Below, in pieces: positions 50,236 through 58,288 of a stretch of DNA of 64,000 bases (the stretch's first letter is position 1; every line of letters starts with the position of its first letter). Made by a program: the position numbers and the translations under genes. Source of the stretch: Neomoorella carbonis (GTDB lineage: Bacteria > Bacillota > DSM-521 > Neomoorellales > Neomoorellaceae); the NCBI RefSeq assembly GCF_045278715.1, contig NZ_CP136420.1, positions 1,984,001 to 2,048,000 on the forward strand, given 5' to 3'. The notes beneath the pieces are model-generated. The model was not told where the DNA came from. It searched no databases and was given only the letters and a program-made list of their open reading frames with translations.

Positions 50236-51822
50236 ATGCCCCGTGGTTATGTCGCCCTGGTTTTACACGCTCATTTACCCTATGTCCGTGATACGGAGGA
50301 CGACTTTTCCCTGGCAGAAAAATGGTTCCATGAAGCCGTCACCGAAACCTATATCCCCTTGATCCATGTATGCCAGCGACTGAACCGGGACCGGGTATCC
50401 TATAAATTGACCCTCTCTTTAAGCCCCCCTTTGACTGCTATGATGGCCGATAACCTGGTCCGGGAGCATTACCGCCGTTACCTGGAACGCCTGCGGGAGC
50501 TGGCCGCCCGGGAGGTCTGGCGTACCAGGAACGATCCCCGCTTTAACCTGGTGGCCCGCATGTACCAGGACCTTTTTGAAAACATCTACCGCACTTACCT
50601 GGCATACGGAGGCAACCTGATCAATGCCTTCCGCGAACTCCAGGACAGCGGCAACGTGGAGATAATCACCTGCGCCGCCACCCATGGCTACCTGCCTTTA
50701 ATCGGCCTGCAGCGGGAGGTAGTCCGCGCCCAGGTGGAAGTAGCCGTCAACAATCACCGCCGCCTCTTCGGCCGGCCGCCGGCGGGCCTGTGGCTGCCCG
50801 AATGTGCCTATAACCCGGGCGATGATGTCATTTTAAAGGATTACGGCATCAAATACTTCTTCGTCGACGCCCACGGCCTCCTTTACGCCACGCCGCGGCC
50901 GCGCTACAGCATTTTTGCCCCGGTCTACACCCCGGCAGGAGTAGCTGCCTTCGGCCGCGACCTTGAGTCTTCGGAGCAGGTGTGGAGTGCCCAGGAAGGT
51001 TACCCTGGCGACTTCGATTACCGTGAGTTTTACCGGGATATCGGCTATGACCTGGATTATGAATATATCAAGCCGTACATCCATCCCTCCGGCCTGCGGG
51101 TGGATACGGGCCTGAAGTACTACCGCATCACCGGGAAATCCAATTATAAAGAGCCTTATGTACCGGAGTGGGCGAGCTTCAAAGCCCACACCCACGCCGG
51201 CAACTTCCTGTTTAACAGGGAACACCAGATTAACTACCTGGCCGACTACATGGACCGGCCGCCCCTCATTGTCTGCCCCTATGATGCCGAGCTCTTCGGC
51301 CACTGGTGGTTTGAAGGCCCCCAGTTCCTGGAATCCCTTTTCCGCCAGGTGGCGGGGCTCGCCCATCAACCCTTTACCTTTATCACGCCAAGCGAGTACC
51401 TGGAACGTTTCCCCGTCAACCAGCCGGCCACGCCCTGCATGTCGAGCTGGGGCAACAACGGTTATAACGAGGTCTGGCTTGAGGGTTCCAACGACTGGAT
51501 TTACCGCCATCTCCACCACGCCGCTGACGAAATGATCCGTCTGGCCAACCAGTACCGGGACGCCGGGGGCCTGCTGCTGCGCGCCTTAAACCAGGCCGCC
51601 CGGGAACTCCTGGTGGCCCAGAGCAGCGACTGGGCCTTCATCATGAAAACCGGCACCATGGTAGATTACGCCGTCCAGCGGACGAAAAAACACCTGTTGA
51701 ATTTCTGGGAGCTCACACGATCAGTAAAAAATAACGACCTGGACCCCGAAAAAATCCAGGCTTTAGAAGATGCTAATAATATCTTTCCGGATATAAACTA
51801 TAGGGTTTTTGCCAGCAGGTAA
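50236..51822 (+). CDS. GH57 1,4-alpha-glucan branching enzyme
   Basis: 528 residues from ATG 50236 behind AAAGGAAG. GH57 motifs in order: LVLHAHLPYVRD, ATHGYLPLIG, GLWLPECAYNPG with the catalytic Glu (~188), the Trp/Tyr-rich loop, and YDAELFGHWWFEGPQFL with the catalytic Asp (~350). A C-terminal DUF1957-type helical region (WAFIMKTGTMVDYAVQRTKK) is typical of branching enzymes from thermophiles. It transfers alpha-glucan segments to form 1,6 branches in glycogen. With GH15 nearby, both synthesis and breakdown of glycogen are indicated. Confidence 0.93.
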   Translation: MPRGYVALVLHAHLPYVRDTEDDFSLAEKWFHEAVTETYIPLIHVCQRLNRDRVSYKLTLSLSPPLTAMMADNLVREHYRRYLERLRELAAREVWRTRNDPRFNLVARMYQDLFENIYRTYLAYGGNLINAFRELQDSGNVEIITCAATHGYLPLIGLQREVVRAQVEVAVNNHRRLFGRPPAGLWLPECAYNPGDDVILKDYGIKYFFVDAHGLLYATPRPRYSIFAPVYTPAGVAAFGRDLESSEQVWSAQEGYPGDFDYREFYRDIGYDLDYEYIKPYIHPSGLRVDTGLKYYRITGKSNYKEPYVPEWASFKAHTHAGNFLFNREHQINYLADYMDRPPLIVCPYDAELFGHWWFEGPQFLESLFRQVAGLAHQPFTFITPSEYLERFPVNQPATPCMSSWGNNGYNEVWLEGSNDWIYRHLHHAADEMIRLANQYRDAGGLLLRALNQAARELLVAQSSDWAFIMKTGTMVDYAVQRTKKHLLNFWELTRSVKNNDLDPEKIQALEDANNIFPDINYRVFASR

Positions 51823-51838
51823 GGTCCTCCGGACTGTA

Positions 51839-52519
51839 TCAGGGCGGATAACCAGCCAGGCTTAAGGGTACCAGGGCCGGCAATGCGAGCTGCAGTCGCC
51901 GCTCTACCTCGGGCCAGTTGACCAGCTGCCACCAGGCTTTTACATAATCGGCGCGCCGGTTCTGGTAGTCCAGGTAATAGGCGTGTTCCCAGACATCCAG
52001 TACCAGAATGGGGATGGCCCCCCACTGGGTCAAATCCTGGTGCTTTTCTGCCGTCAGAATTTCCAGGCGGCCCCAGGACGGCAGCCAGGCCAGGATAGCC
52101 CAGCCGGAGGCCTCCACTTCTATAGCCGCCCGGCTAAACTGCTCCTGGAAGGCATCCTGGCTACCAAAATAGCTGTTTATTCTCTCCCGTAATAGACTCC
52201 CCGGCCTGCTCCCGCTCCAGGGGGACATTACCGTCCAGTAAATGCTGTGCAGGATGTGCCCGGACCCATGAAAAGCCAGTTCCCGCTCCCAGTGCTTTAC
52301 CAGGGCAAAGTCGCCCTTCTGCCGGGCCTCAACCAGCTTTAATTCCGCTTTGTTGAGCCCTTCCACATAAGCAAGGTGGTGGCGGTCATGATGGATACGC
52401 AACTGCCTTTCACTAATTACCGGTTCTAAAGCATTGTAGGGATAAGGCAAAGGCGGCAAGCGGTGACCGCCGGGAGGTACCGCCGGCTGTGGCGGCCAGA
52501 AATTTTGCGCTTCTGCCAT
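51839..52519 (-). CDS. Superoxide dismutase, Fe/Mn type
   Basis: 226 residues from ATG 52519 behind GGAGGAG; the longer frame to 52612 has no support. Conserved parts: LPPLPYPYNALEPVISERQL, the ligand helix IHHDRHHLAYVEGLN, ELAFHGSGHILHSIYW, and VLDVWEHAYYLDYQNRRADY with the last two metal ligands. It has an extra proline-rich N-terminus of about 22 residues. It dismutates superoxide; metal preference cannot be told from sequence by eye. It is striking in an anaerobe and complements rubrerythrin. Confidence 0.92.
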   Translation of the reverse strand: MAEAQNFWPPQPAVPPGGHRLPPLPYPYNALEPVISERQLRIHHDRHHLAYVEGLNKAELKLVEARQKGDFALVKHWERELAFHGSGHILHSIYWTVMSPWSGSRPGSLLRERINSYFGSQDAFQEQFSRAAIEVEASGWAILAWLPSWGRLEILTAEKHQDLTQWGAIPILVLDVWEHAYYLDYQNRRADYVKAWWQLVNWPEVERRLQLALPALVPLSLAGYPP

Positions 52520-52908
52520 GCCTACTCCTCCGGATATTATTTCCTTATATTTTATGTCTTTCCGGTCCTGAGTGGCATTAGGCGTATGCCAATGTTTGCT
52601 GCTTAATGTCATGCCATGTAGATGTCTATAAGTCCGGTAATCTCCTCCAGGGTCGACTTCTCTTCATAACTACCAGCTATAGACGACTTCTTGCATTTTT
52701 ATTTTCCAGGTAATATACTGGTGCTAACCAGACAACGGCATCCAGCGCATTAGTGCCGGCCGGGCGTCGCAGGAAGAAGCCAGGTACCTGCAATGCAGGA
52801 CCGGCAGCCCGGTATTAATCGTCAGCCGGACGACCTGCGTTGCCGGTGGGCTGCTGCGATTACGAATGATTTCTCAAGCAAGATAGAATTTTACCTGGAG
52901 GTTTTGTC
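52520..52908 (+). other. 389-base intergenic region with a candidate structured leader for the TSUP gene
   Basis: No credible gene. From ~52765 to 52860 several complementary segments occur: GCGTCGCAGG with CCTGCGTTGCC, CCTGCAATGCAGG as an inner hairpin, and CCGGCAGCCCGG with GTCAGCCGGAC. This suggests a folded RNA leader ~50 bases before the TSUP start. It matches no riboswitch class I can recognise. Confidence 0.4.
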
Positions 52909-53748
52909 TTGATCAGTCTATCTTTAACAATGCTGATTTTAGCCTGTTCTTTTATCGCCGGCCTCATCGGGGCCCTTCTGGGTTTGGGCGGCGGTATTAT
53001 CATTATCCCCTTCCTTACTCTGGTCCTGGGGATTGATATCCGCTACGCCATCGGCGCCAGCATCGTTTCCGTCATCGCCACCTCCAGTAGTGCAGCGGCA
53101 GCTTATATCCACGACCGTATTACCAATATCCGCATCGGTATGTTCCTGGAAGTGGCAACTACTACCGGTGCCATTACCGGAGCCTACTTAGGCGGTTTAA
53201 TTAGCCCCCACTACCTTTATATCATTTTTGCCATCGTCCTGGGCTATTCTACCCTGGCCATATTTAAACGGCGCAACCTTGAACTGCCGGAAGGAGTCGT
53301 CGCCCACCCCCTGGCGAAAAAATTGAAATTAGAGGGAAGTTATTACGACCAGGTCCTAAACCGTGAGGTAAAATACACATCAACAGGGGTTTACGAGGGG
53401 TTCGGCATTATGTACGGGGCCGGCGTTATTTCCGGCCTGCTGGGCATCGGCAATGGGATCTTTAAAGTGATGGCTATGGATATGTTTATGAAATTGCCCA
53501 TGAAAGTTTCTACCGCCACCAGCAATTTCATGATTGGCGTCACCGCCGCCGCCAGTGCCGGTATATATTTCGCCCGAGGTGATATTCACCCCGCCATTGC
53601 CGCTCCCGTAGCCCTGGGCGTAGTTATCGGGGCCACCCTGGGCACCCGCCTCATGGTTCGCCTGCGCAACACTACTTTGAGAAAGATCTTTGTACCGGTA
53701 TTGCTCTATGTTTCCCTGCAGATGCTCTTAAAAGGGCTAAGGGGGTAA
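52909..53748 (+). CDS. TSUP (TauE/SafE) family anion exporter
   Basis: 279 residues from TTG 52909, seven bases behind GGAGG. Eight or so membrane segments in two repeats, each opening with the family motif: FIAGLIGALLGLGGGIIIIP, and GVISGLLGIGNGIFKVMAMD. TSUP proteins export sulfite, sulfoacetate or other small anions. A soluble loop of ~50 residues lies in the middle (AIFKRRNLELPEGVV...). Followed by a DUF1634 gene, a frequent pairing in anaerobes. The substrate is unknown. Confidence 0.9.
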   Translation: MISLSLTMLILACSFIAGLIGALLGLGGGIIIIPFLTLVLGIDIRYAIGASIVSVIATSSSAAAAYIHDRITNIRIGMFLEVATTTGAITGAYLGGLISPHYLYIIFAIVLGYSTLAIFKRRNLELPEGVVAHPLAKKLKLEGSYYDQVLNREVKYTSTGVYEGFGIMYGAGVISGLLGIGNGIFKVMAMDMFMKLPMKVSTATSNFMIGVTAAASAGIYFARGDIHPAIAAPVALGVVIGATLGTRLMVRLRNTTLRKIFVPVLLYVSLQMLLKGLRG

Positions 53749-53812
53749 AGATAATTTCCTTACAACAGCAGCAAGGCTCGAATAATTGCGATTGCGAATA
53801 AGGTGATGCGTT

Positions 53813-54199
53813 ATGGAAAATAACGAGGGCAAAAATGCACCGAAACAATCCCATGCCATCGTCGTGGAGGATTTCATCAGCCAGTCTTTACGCTGGGGAG
53901 TAGTGATCAGCGCCCTAATAATTGCCCTCGGCCTGGTAACGTACCTGTTCACCGGCGATAGCGGTTACCCGGCCGGTTTCTTTCCTACCACCATCTCCCA
54001 GGTACTTAAAGATGTAACGCATTTTAAATCCTTTGCCATCATTGACCTGGGACTTTTGCTGCTCATCGCTACCCCCATTTTCCGTGTCGCCGCCTCCATT
54101 ATCGCTTTTATCTTTGATCGCGACCGGCCCTATGTCATGATTACCACTTATGTGCTGGCCATGTTAATTTTAAGCCTGCTGCTGGGGAAAGCGGAGTAA
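53813..54199 (+). CDS. DUF1634 membrane protein
   Basis: 128 residues with three hydrophobic segments (LRWGVVISALIIALGLVTYL, FAIIDLGLLLLIATPIFRVA, YVMITTYVLAMLILSLLLG) and the conserved TPIFRVAASIIAF region of DUF1634. The family is usually encoded next to TauE/SafE transporters, as here (64-base gap), suggesting an accessory subunit. No biochemical role is established. Confidence 0.88.
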   Translation: MENNEGKNAPKQSHAIVVEDFISQSLRWGVVISALIIALGLVTYLFTGDSGYPAGFFPTTISQVLKDVTHFKSFAIIDLGLLLLIATPIFRVAASIIAFIFDRDRPYVMITTYVLAMLILSLLLGKAE

Positions 54200-54209
54200 C
54201 CGAAAACTA

Positions 54210-54239
54210 TTGACATACGCCGTTACATTAAATTAAGAT
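54210..54239 (+). promoter_or_regulatory. Probable promoter of the ABC transporter operon
   Basis: TTGACA at 54210-54215, 18 bases, TAAGAT at 54234-54239. The predicted transcript has a leader of ~145 bases before the first gene. Confidence 0.6.
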
Positions 54240-54303
54240 TAAATCATAACATAAGCCGGTTGGCCCGCCGGAACCAAAAACGGTAGGATGGCAGGAAGGG
54301 CAA

Positions 54304-54330
54304 TGATGCTCCCGCCGGGAGTATTTTTAT
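54304..54330 (+). terminator. Terminator or attenuator hairpin in the ABC transporter leader
   Basis: ATGCTCCCG and CGGGAGTAT arms followed by TTTTATTTAT. It lies downstream of the promoter at 54210 and 64 bases before the first gene. It therefore either ends the DUF1634 transcript or acts as an attenuator for the transporter operon. Confidence 0.7.
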
Positions 54331-54393
54331 TTATGACTCCGGTGGGGAAAACTGCCTTGCCAGCCGGAAAAACGTAAAGGAGGCAAGGAGGAA

Positions 54394-55431
54394 ATGAAAA
54401 AAGGCTCCTGGTTGTTGTCACTCCTGGTGGTACTGATTCTGGCTTCACTGCTAACCGGGTGTGGCTCAGGGGGAAATAAACAGGCCGGTAGCGGAGCTCA
54501 ATCTCAGCCCCAATCCATTGAGACCAAAAGCGAGGCCAAAGCAGTCAAGCTGGGTATCATCCAGATCGTGGAGCACCCGGCCCTGGATGCCGCCCGCAAG
54601 GGTTTCCTGGAGGCCCTGAAGGCCGGCGGCTATGAAGAAGGCAAAAACCTGCAGGTGGACTTCCAGAACGCCCAGGGCGACCAGTCCACCCTGCAAAACA
54701 TCGCCCGCAAGTTCGCCCAGGATAAAAAAGACCTCATCCTGGCCATCGCCACCCCTTCGGCCATGGCCATGGCCAACGAAACCCAGGAAATACCCATTTT
54801 AATTACTGCCGTTACCGATCCTGTCACGGCCAAATTGGTTAAGAGCATGGAAAAACCTGGTACCAATGTGACCGGTACTACGGATATGAATCCCATCAAA
54901 GAACAGCTGGAGCTTTTGAAGCAGCTGGTACCGGCGGCCGCAAGAATAGGCGTCATCTATAACTCCAGTGAAGTCAACTCGCAGGTGCAGGTAAAAATTG
55001 TCAAACAGGAGGCCGCTTCCCTGGGACTGACCGTCGTTGATGCCCCGGTCACGGCCAGCAATGAGGTTGTCCAGGCTGCCCAGTCCCTGGTGGGTCGGGT
55101 AGAGGCCATTTACGTGCCGACTGACAATACGGTGGTATCTTCTATCGCCGGCGTCATCCAGGTGGCCGAGCAACACAAAATTCCGGTCATCGCCGGGGAG
55201 AGCAACACTGTCGAGGCCGGGGCCCTGGGGACCATCGGCATCGACTATTACAAGCTGGGACAGCAGACCGGGCAGATGGCCCTGCGGGTGCTGAAGGGCG
55301 AAAAGCCCCAGGATATGCCCATCGAAAAGCAGAAAGACCTGGCCATCGTGCTCAACGCCAAAGCGGCCAAAGCCTTCGGTGTAACCATTCCCGAAGATCT
55401 AAAAAAGAAAGCCAGCAAGATAATCGAATAG
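54394..55431 (+). CDS. TrpX-like ABC transporter substrate-binding lipoprotein
   Basis: 345 residues from ATG 54394 behind AAGGAGG. Lipoprotein signal with lipobox LLTGC (Cys23), then a linker rich in Gln and Ser. The body (VKLGIIQIVEHPALDAARKG, GTNVTGTTDMNPIKEQLELL, ARIGVIYNSSEVNSQVQVK, YVPTDNTVVSSIAGVIQVAE, GTIGIDYYKLGQQTGQMALR) is the PF04392-type periplasmic-binding fold. Family members are often called TrpX because they accompany TrpY/TrpZ and are thought to bind tryptophan or tyrosine. The ligand here is not proven. Confidence 0.88.
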   Translation: MKKGSWLLSLLVVLILASLLTGCGSGGNKQAGSGAQSQPQSIETKSEAKAVKLGIIQIVEHPALDAARKGFLEALKAGGYEEGKNLQVDFQNAQGDQSTLQNIARKFAQDKKDLILAIATPSAMAMANETQEIPILITAVTDPVTAKLVKSMEKPGTNVTGTTDMNPIKEQLELLKQLVPAAARIGVIYNSSEVNSQVQVKIVKQEAASLGLTVVDAPVTASNEVVQAAQSLVGRVEAIYVPTDNTVVSSIAGVIQVAEQHKIPVIAGESNTVEAGALGTIGIDYYKLGQQTGQMALRVLKGEKPQDMPIEKQKDLAIVLNAKAAKAFGVTIPEDLKKKASKIIE

Positions 55432-55493
55432 GCGCCTGGCCGCACGTCTAACGCCGGCTGAAGTCAAGGTCGAGTAAAGCGGGTGAAGCTATC

Positions 55494-56423
55494 ATGTCCT
55501 TGAGCATCTGGTTGGGAGCCCTGGAACAGGGCCTGCTGTGGGGAGCCATGGTCCTGGGAGTATATATGACTTTCAGGGTGCTGGACTTCCCCGATTTGAC
55601 CATCGACGGCGCCTTCACCTTGGGGGCGGCAGTGGCGGCAAAGTACATTCTGGCAGGTTACGACCCCTGGCTGGTCCTTCTCCTTGCCGTCCTCTGTGGC
55701 GCCCTGGCTGGTCTTGTTACCGGCCTGCTGCACACCCATTTAAAGGTGGCGCCCCTGCTTTCCGGCATCCTGACCATGATCGCCCTTTATTCTATCAACC
55801 TGCGCATTATGGGACAGGCCAACCTGTCCCTTCTCCGTGTTAAAACCATTTTTACCTGGGTCAAAGGCATACCGGCCCTGGGACCATACGGGCCGTTGCT
55901 GGTGGGGCTAATTGTGGTTGCCCTGGTCCTCATCCTGCTTTACATTTTCCTGGAAACCGAACTGGGTATGAGTATCAGGGCCACAGGAAATAACGAGCAT
56001 ATGGTCCGCAGCCTGGGTATAAACACCTCGACAATGAAGCTGGTGGGCCTGGCCATCGCCAATGCCCTGGTGGCCCTTTCCGGAGGGCTGGTAGCCCAGT
56101 ACCAGGGCTTTGCCGACATCGGTATGGGTATCGGTATGATTGTTGCCGGTCTTGCAGCGGTGATTATCGGCGAAGCACTGGTGGGAGCGCACACCCTGGT
56201 TAGGGCCCTGCTGGCAGCCGTCACCGGTTCGATAATTTACCGGGTCGTTATCAGCCTGGTGCTGCAACTAGGCATGCCGCCCACGGATCTCAAGCTGCTG
56301 ACCTCGTTAATTGTAGTTATCGCCATGGCCTTTCCCCTGCTGCGCCACCGGCTGGGTTTGCGGGCCTTAAGGTTGAGGAGTGAGCAAGATGCTGCGGCTG
56401 GTCAACGTAAGCAAAACTTTTAA
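55494..56423 (+). CDS. TrpY-like ABC transporter permease
   Basis: 309 residues; about eight membrane helices. MTFRVLDFPDLTIDGAFTLG, LHTHLKVAPLLSGILTMIAL, GMSIRATGNNEHMVRSLGIN and LSGGLVAQYQGFADIGMGIG match the branched-chain-amino-acid-permease-like family paired with TrpX-type binding proteins. It forms the membrane channel. Its 3' end overlaps the ATPase start by 35 bases, so the subunits are translationally coupled. Confidence 0.9.
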   Translation: MSLSIWLGALEQGLLWGAMVLGVYMTFRVLDFPDLTIDGAFTLGAAVAAKYILAGYDPWLVLLLAVLCGALAGLVTGLLHTHLKVAPLLSGILTMIALYSINLRIMGQANLSLLRVKTIFTWVKGIPALGPYGPLLVGLIVVALVLILLYIFLETELGMSIRATGNNEHMVRSLGINTSTMKLVGLAIANALVALSGGLVAQYQGFADIGMGIGMIVAGLAAVIIGEALVGAHTLVRALLAAVTGSIIYRVVISLVLQLGMPPTDLKLLTSLIVVIAMAFPLLRHRLGLRALRLRSEQDAAAGQRKQNF

Positions 56424-57189
56424 TCCCGGTAGCGTTAATGAAAAAGTTGCTCTAAAGGATATTACCCTTCACGTCAAGCCGGGCCAGGTAGTTACCATCA
56501 TCGGCAGCAACGGAGCCGGCAAGTCGACCCTTTTAAACGTCATTGCCGGCGTTTACGAAATCGAGGCCGGGAAAGTGCTTTTGGATGACCGGGACATTAC
56601 CCGCTGTCCGGAACATGTCCGGGCGGCCTGGATCGGCCGGGTTTTCCAGGACCCATTGCGGGGTACGGCTGCTTCCATGACCATTGAAGAAAATCTAGCC
56701 CTGGCCCTGCGGCGGGGCCGCCCCCGCCGTTTATGCCGCGGCATCACTCCGGCCGAACGGCAAATATTTAAAGAACACCTTGCCCTTCTGGGGCTGGGCC
56801 TGGAAGAGCGGCTCTCCACACGCGTGGGCCTGTTATCCGGCGGTCAGCGCCAGGCCCTGACAGTGCTCATGGCCACCATTGCTACGCCCAAGCTGCTCCT
56901 GCTGGACGAACACACGGCGGCCCTGGACCCGCGTACGGCAAGGACGGTGCTGGGACTGACGGAAAAAATCATCGCCCGCCACCAGCTCACCACCCTGATG
57001 GTGACTCACAACCTGGAACAGGCCCTGCGTACCGGCGACCGCACTATTATGATGCACGAGGGGCGCATCATCCTGGACCTCTCCGGGCCGGAGCGGGCCC
57101 GCACCACGGTGTCCGATCTCTTAAAAATGTTTGAACAGGCCAGCGGCAGCGCCTTTGCCGACGACAGGGCGCTCTTAACGGGTAGCTGA
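56389..57189 (+). CDS. TrpZ-like ABC transporter ATP-binding protein
   Basis: 266 residues from ATG 56389, eight bases behind GAGGAG; GTG 56380 is an alternative. Walker A IGSNGAGKSTLLN, Q-loop GRVFQDP, signature LLSGGQRQALTVLMA, Walker B LLLLDEHTAALD and switch His VTHNLEQALRTGDR are all present. It energises the transporter formed with the two preceding genes. Complete and apparently functional. Confidence 0.93.
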   Translation: MLRLVNVSKTFNPGSVNEKVALKDITLHVKPGQVVTIIGSNGAGKSTLLNVIAGVYEIEAGKVLLDDRDITRCPEHVRAAWIGRVFQDPLRGTAASMTIEENLALALRRGRPRRLCRGITPAERQIFKEHLALLGLGLEERLSTRVGLLSGGQRQALTVLMATIATPKLLLLDEHTAALDPRTARTVLGLTEKIIARHQLTTLMVTHNLEQALRTGDRTIMMHEGRIILDLSGPERARTTVSDLLKMFEQASGSAFADDRALLTGS

Positions 57190-57403
57190 GGCCGACCTTC
57201 CCAGGGTCACACCCCTTCTCTTTTCCGCCCCTTATTCACCCCAGGCCCGTTTTTAAAAATCCCCCTTCCCTATGCCCAATAGCCTTATTGGTAAACCCGT
57301 ACCTGAGCAGCGGTCCCAGGTAATCTTCGGCTATACCATCAACTAGCTCGGATACTCAAACTTCCGGGCGATGTTCTTCCTACCGGATGGCATATGTTGA
57401 GAG

Positions 57404-57431
57404 AAAAGCCTGACTCTAGCAGAGTCAGGCT
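57404..57431 (-). terminator. Terminator of the por operon
   Basis: Minus strand: AGCCTGACTCTG/CTAGAGTCAGGCT hairpin followed by TTTCTC, 22 bases beyond the porB stop. The remaining ~200 bases to the ABC transporter hold nothing recognisable. Confidence 0.88.
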
Positions 57432-57452
57432 GCCAGAAGCGATTATGAGGTG

Positions 57453-58268
57453 CTAACCCAGCATATGGGCAAAACGCGCCTGGGGAGCCAGGTAGTCGCG
57501 TAAGGGCCTGGGGTTGGCGATCTCTTTTACCGTCAGTCTCCCGTTTTCGTACTCGGCCAGGGGCCACTGGCCGGTCTGGACGGCCAGGCGGGCGAGTTTC
57601 ACCGTCAGGTCGCTGCGGTAGCCCCAGCCCGGCGGGCAGGGGGAAAGGACCTGGATGTAGGCCGGACCTTCCACCTGCATGGCCTTCTGCACCTTGCTCA
57701 GGTAATCCTGGGGATAGCCGATGCTGGCCGTAGCCGCATAGGGGACCCCATGGGCCGCTACAATACGCAACATATCCTTTTTGGGCCTTTCTTCGCCCCG
57801 GCCGACGCTGCCCACCGGCGTCGTCGTGGTCCGCGCCCCTAAAGGTGTAGCCCCGCTCCGCTGTACCCCGGTATTCATGTAGGCTTCGTTGTCATAGCAG
57901 ATGAAGATAAAATTGTCGCCCCGCTCCAGAGCACCGGATAAAGCCTGGAGTCCGATGTCGACGGTACCGCCGTCGCCGGCCAGGCCTACGACCCTTACCT
58001 CTTTTTTGCCCCGGCGTTTGAGGCCGGCCACCACTCCGGAAACTGCCGCTGCCGTGCTGGGGAAGGTGACATTGACGCAGGGAACTTTGAAGGCCAGCTG
58101 AGGATAAAATGTGGTTACCCCCAGCAGGCAGCTCGGCGTGGTGACGATGACCGTTTCCGGCCCCAGGACCTTCAGGGCCAGACGGACGGCGAGTATCCCG
58201 CCGCAGCCGGCGCAGGCGTAAGAACCCTGCACCAGTTCGGCATCAGGTAATTCTTTTATTTTAACCAT
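57453..58268 (-). CDS. porB: 2-oxoacid (pyruvate):ferredoxin oxidoreductase, beta subunit
   Basis: 271 residues. Binds thiamine diphosphate: GSYACAGCGGILAVRLALKV, VGLAGDGGTVDIGLQALSGA, CYDNEAYMNTGVQRSGATPL (GDGG...N TPP motif). Conserved cysteines in the ACAGCGG region and near CPPGW supply the proximal cluster. With porA it oxidatively decarboxylates pyruvate to acetyl-CoA, reducing ferredoxin, or runs in reverse for CO2 fixation. Last of the gamma-delta-alpha-beta operon. Confidence 0.93.
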   Translation of the reverse strand: MVKIKELPDAELVQGSYACAGCGGILAVRLALKVLGPETVIVTTPSCLLGVTTFYPQLAFKVPCVNVTFPSTAAAVSGVVAGLKRRGKKEVRVVGLAGDGGTVDIGLQALSGALERGDNFIFICYDNEAYMNTGVQRSGATPLGARTTTTPVGSVGRGEERPKKDMLRIVAAHGVPYAATASIGYPQDYLSKVQKAMQVEGPAYIQVLSPCPPGWGYRSDLTVKLARLAVQTGQWPLAEYENGRLTVKEIANPRPLRDYLAPQARFAHMLG

Positions 58269-58288
58269 TGGTACCTACCTCCAGGCTT

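Noticed and set aside
50833..51519. 228-residue minus-strand open frame
   Set aside because: Antisense to the catalytic part of the GH57 branching enzyme; no family features.
54240..54393. TRAP-binding GAG/UAG repeats or T-box in the ABC transporter leader
   Set aside because: No regular triplet repeats and no T-box conserved core were seen; only a simple hairpin.
57190..57403. Possible protein remnant on the minus strand (DGIAEDYLGPLLRYGFT)
   Set aside because: Short, with no start or ribosome-binding site, and no family could be recognised; treated as plain intergenic sequence.
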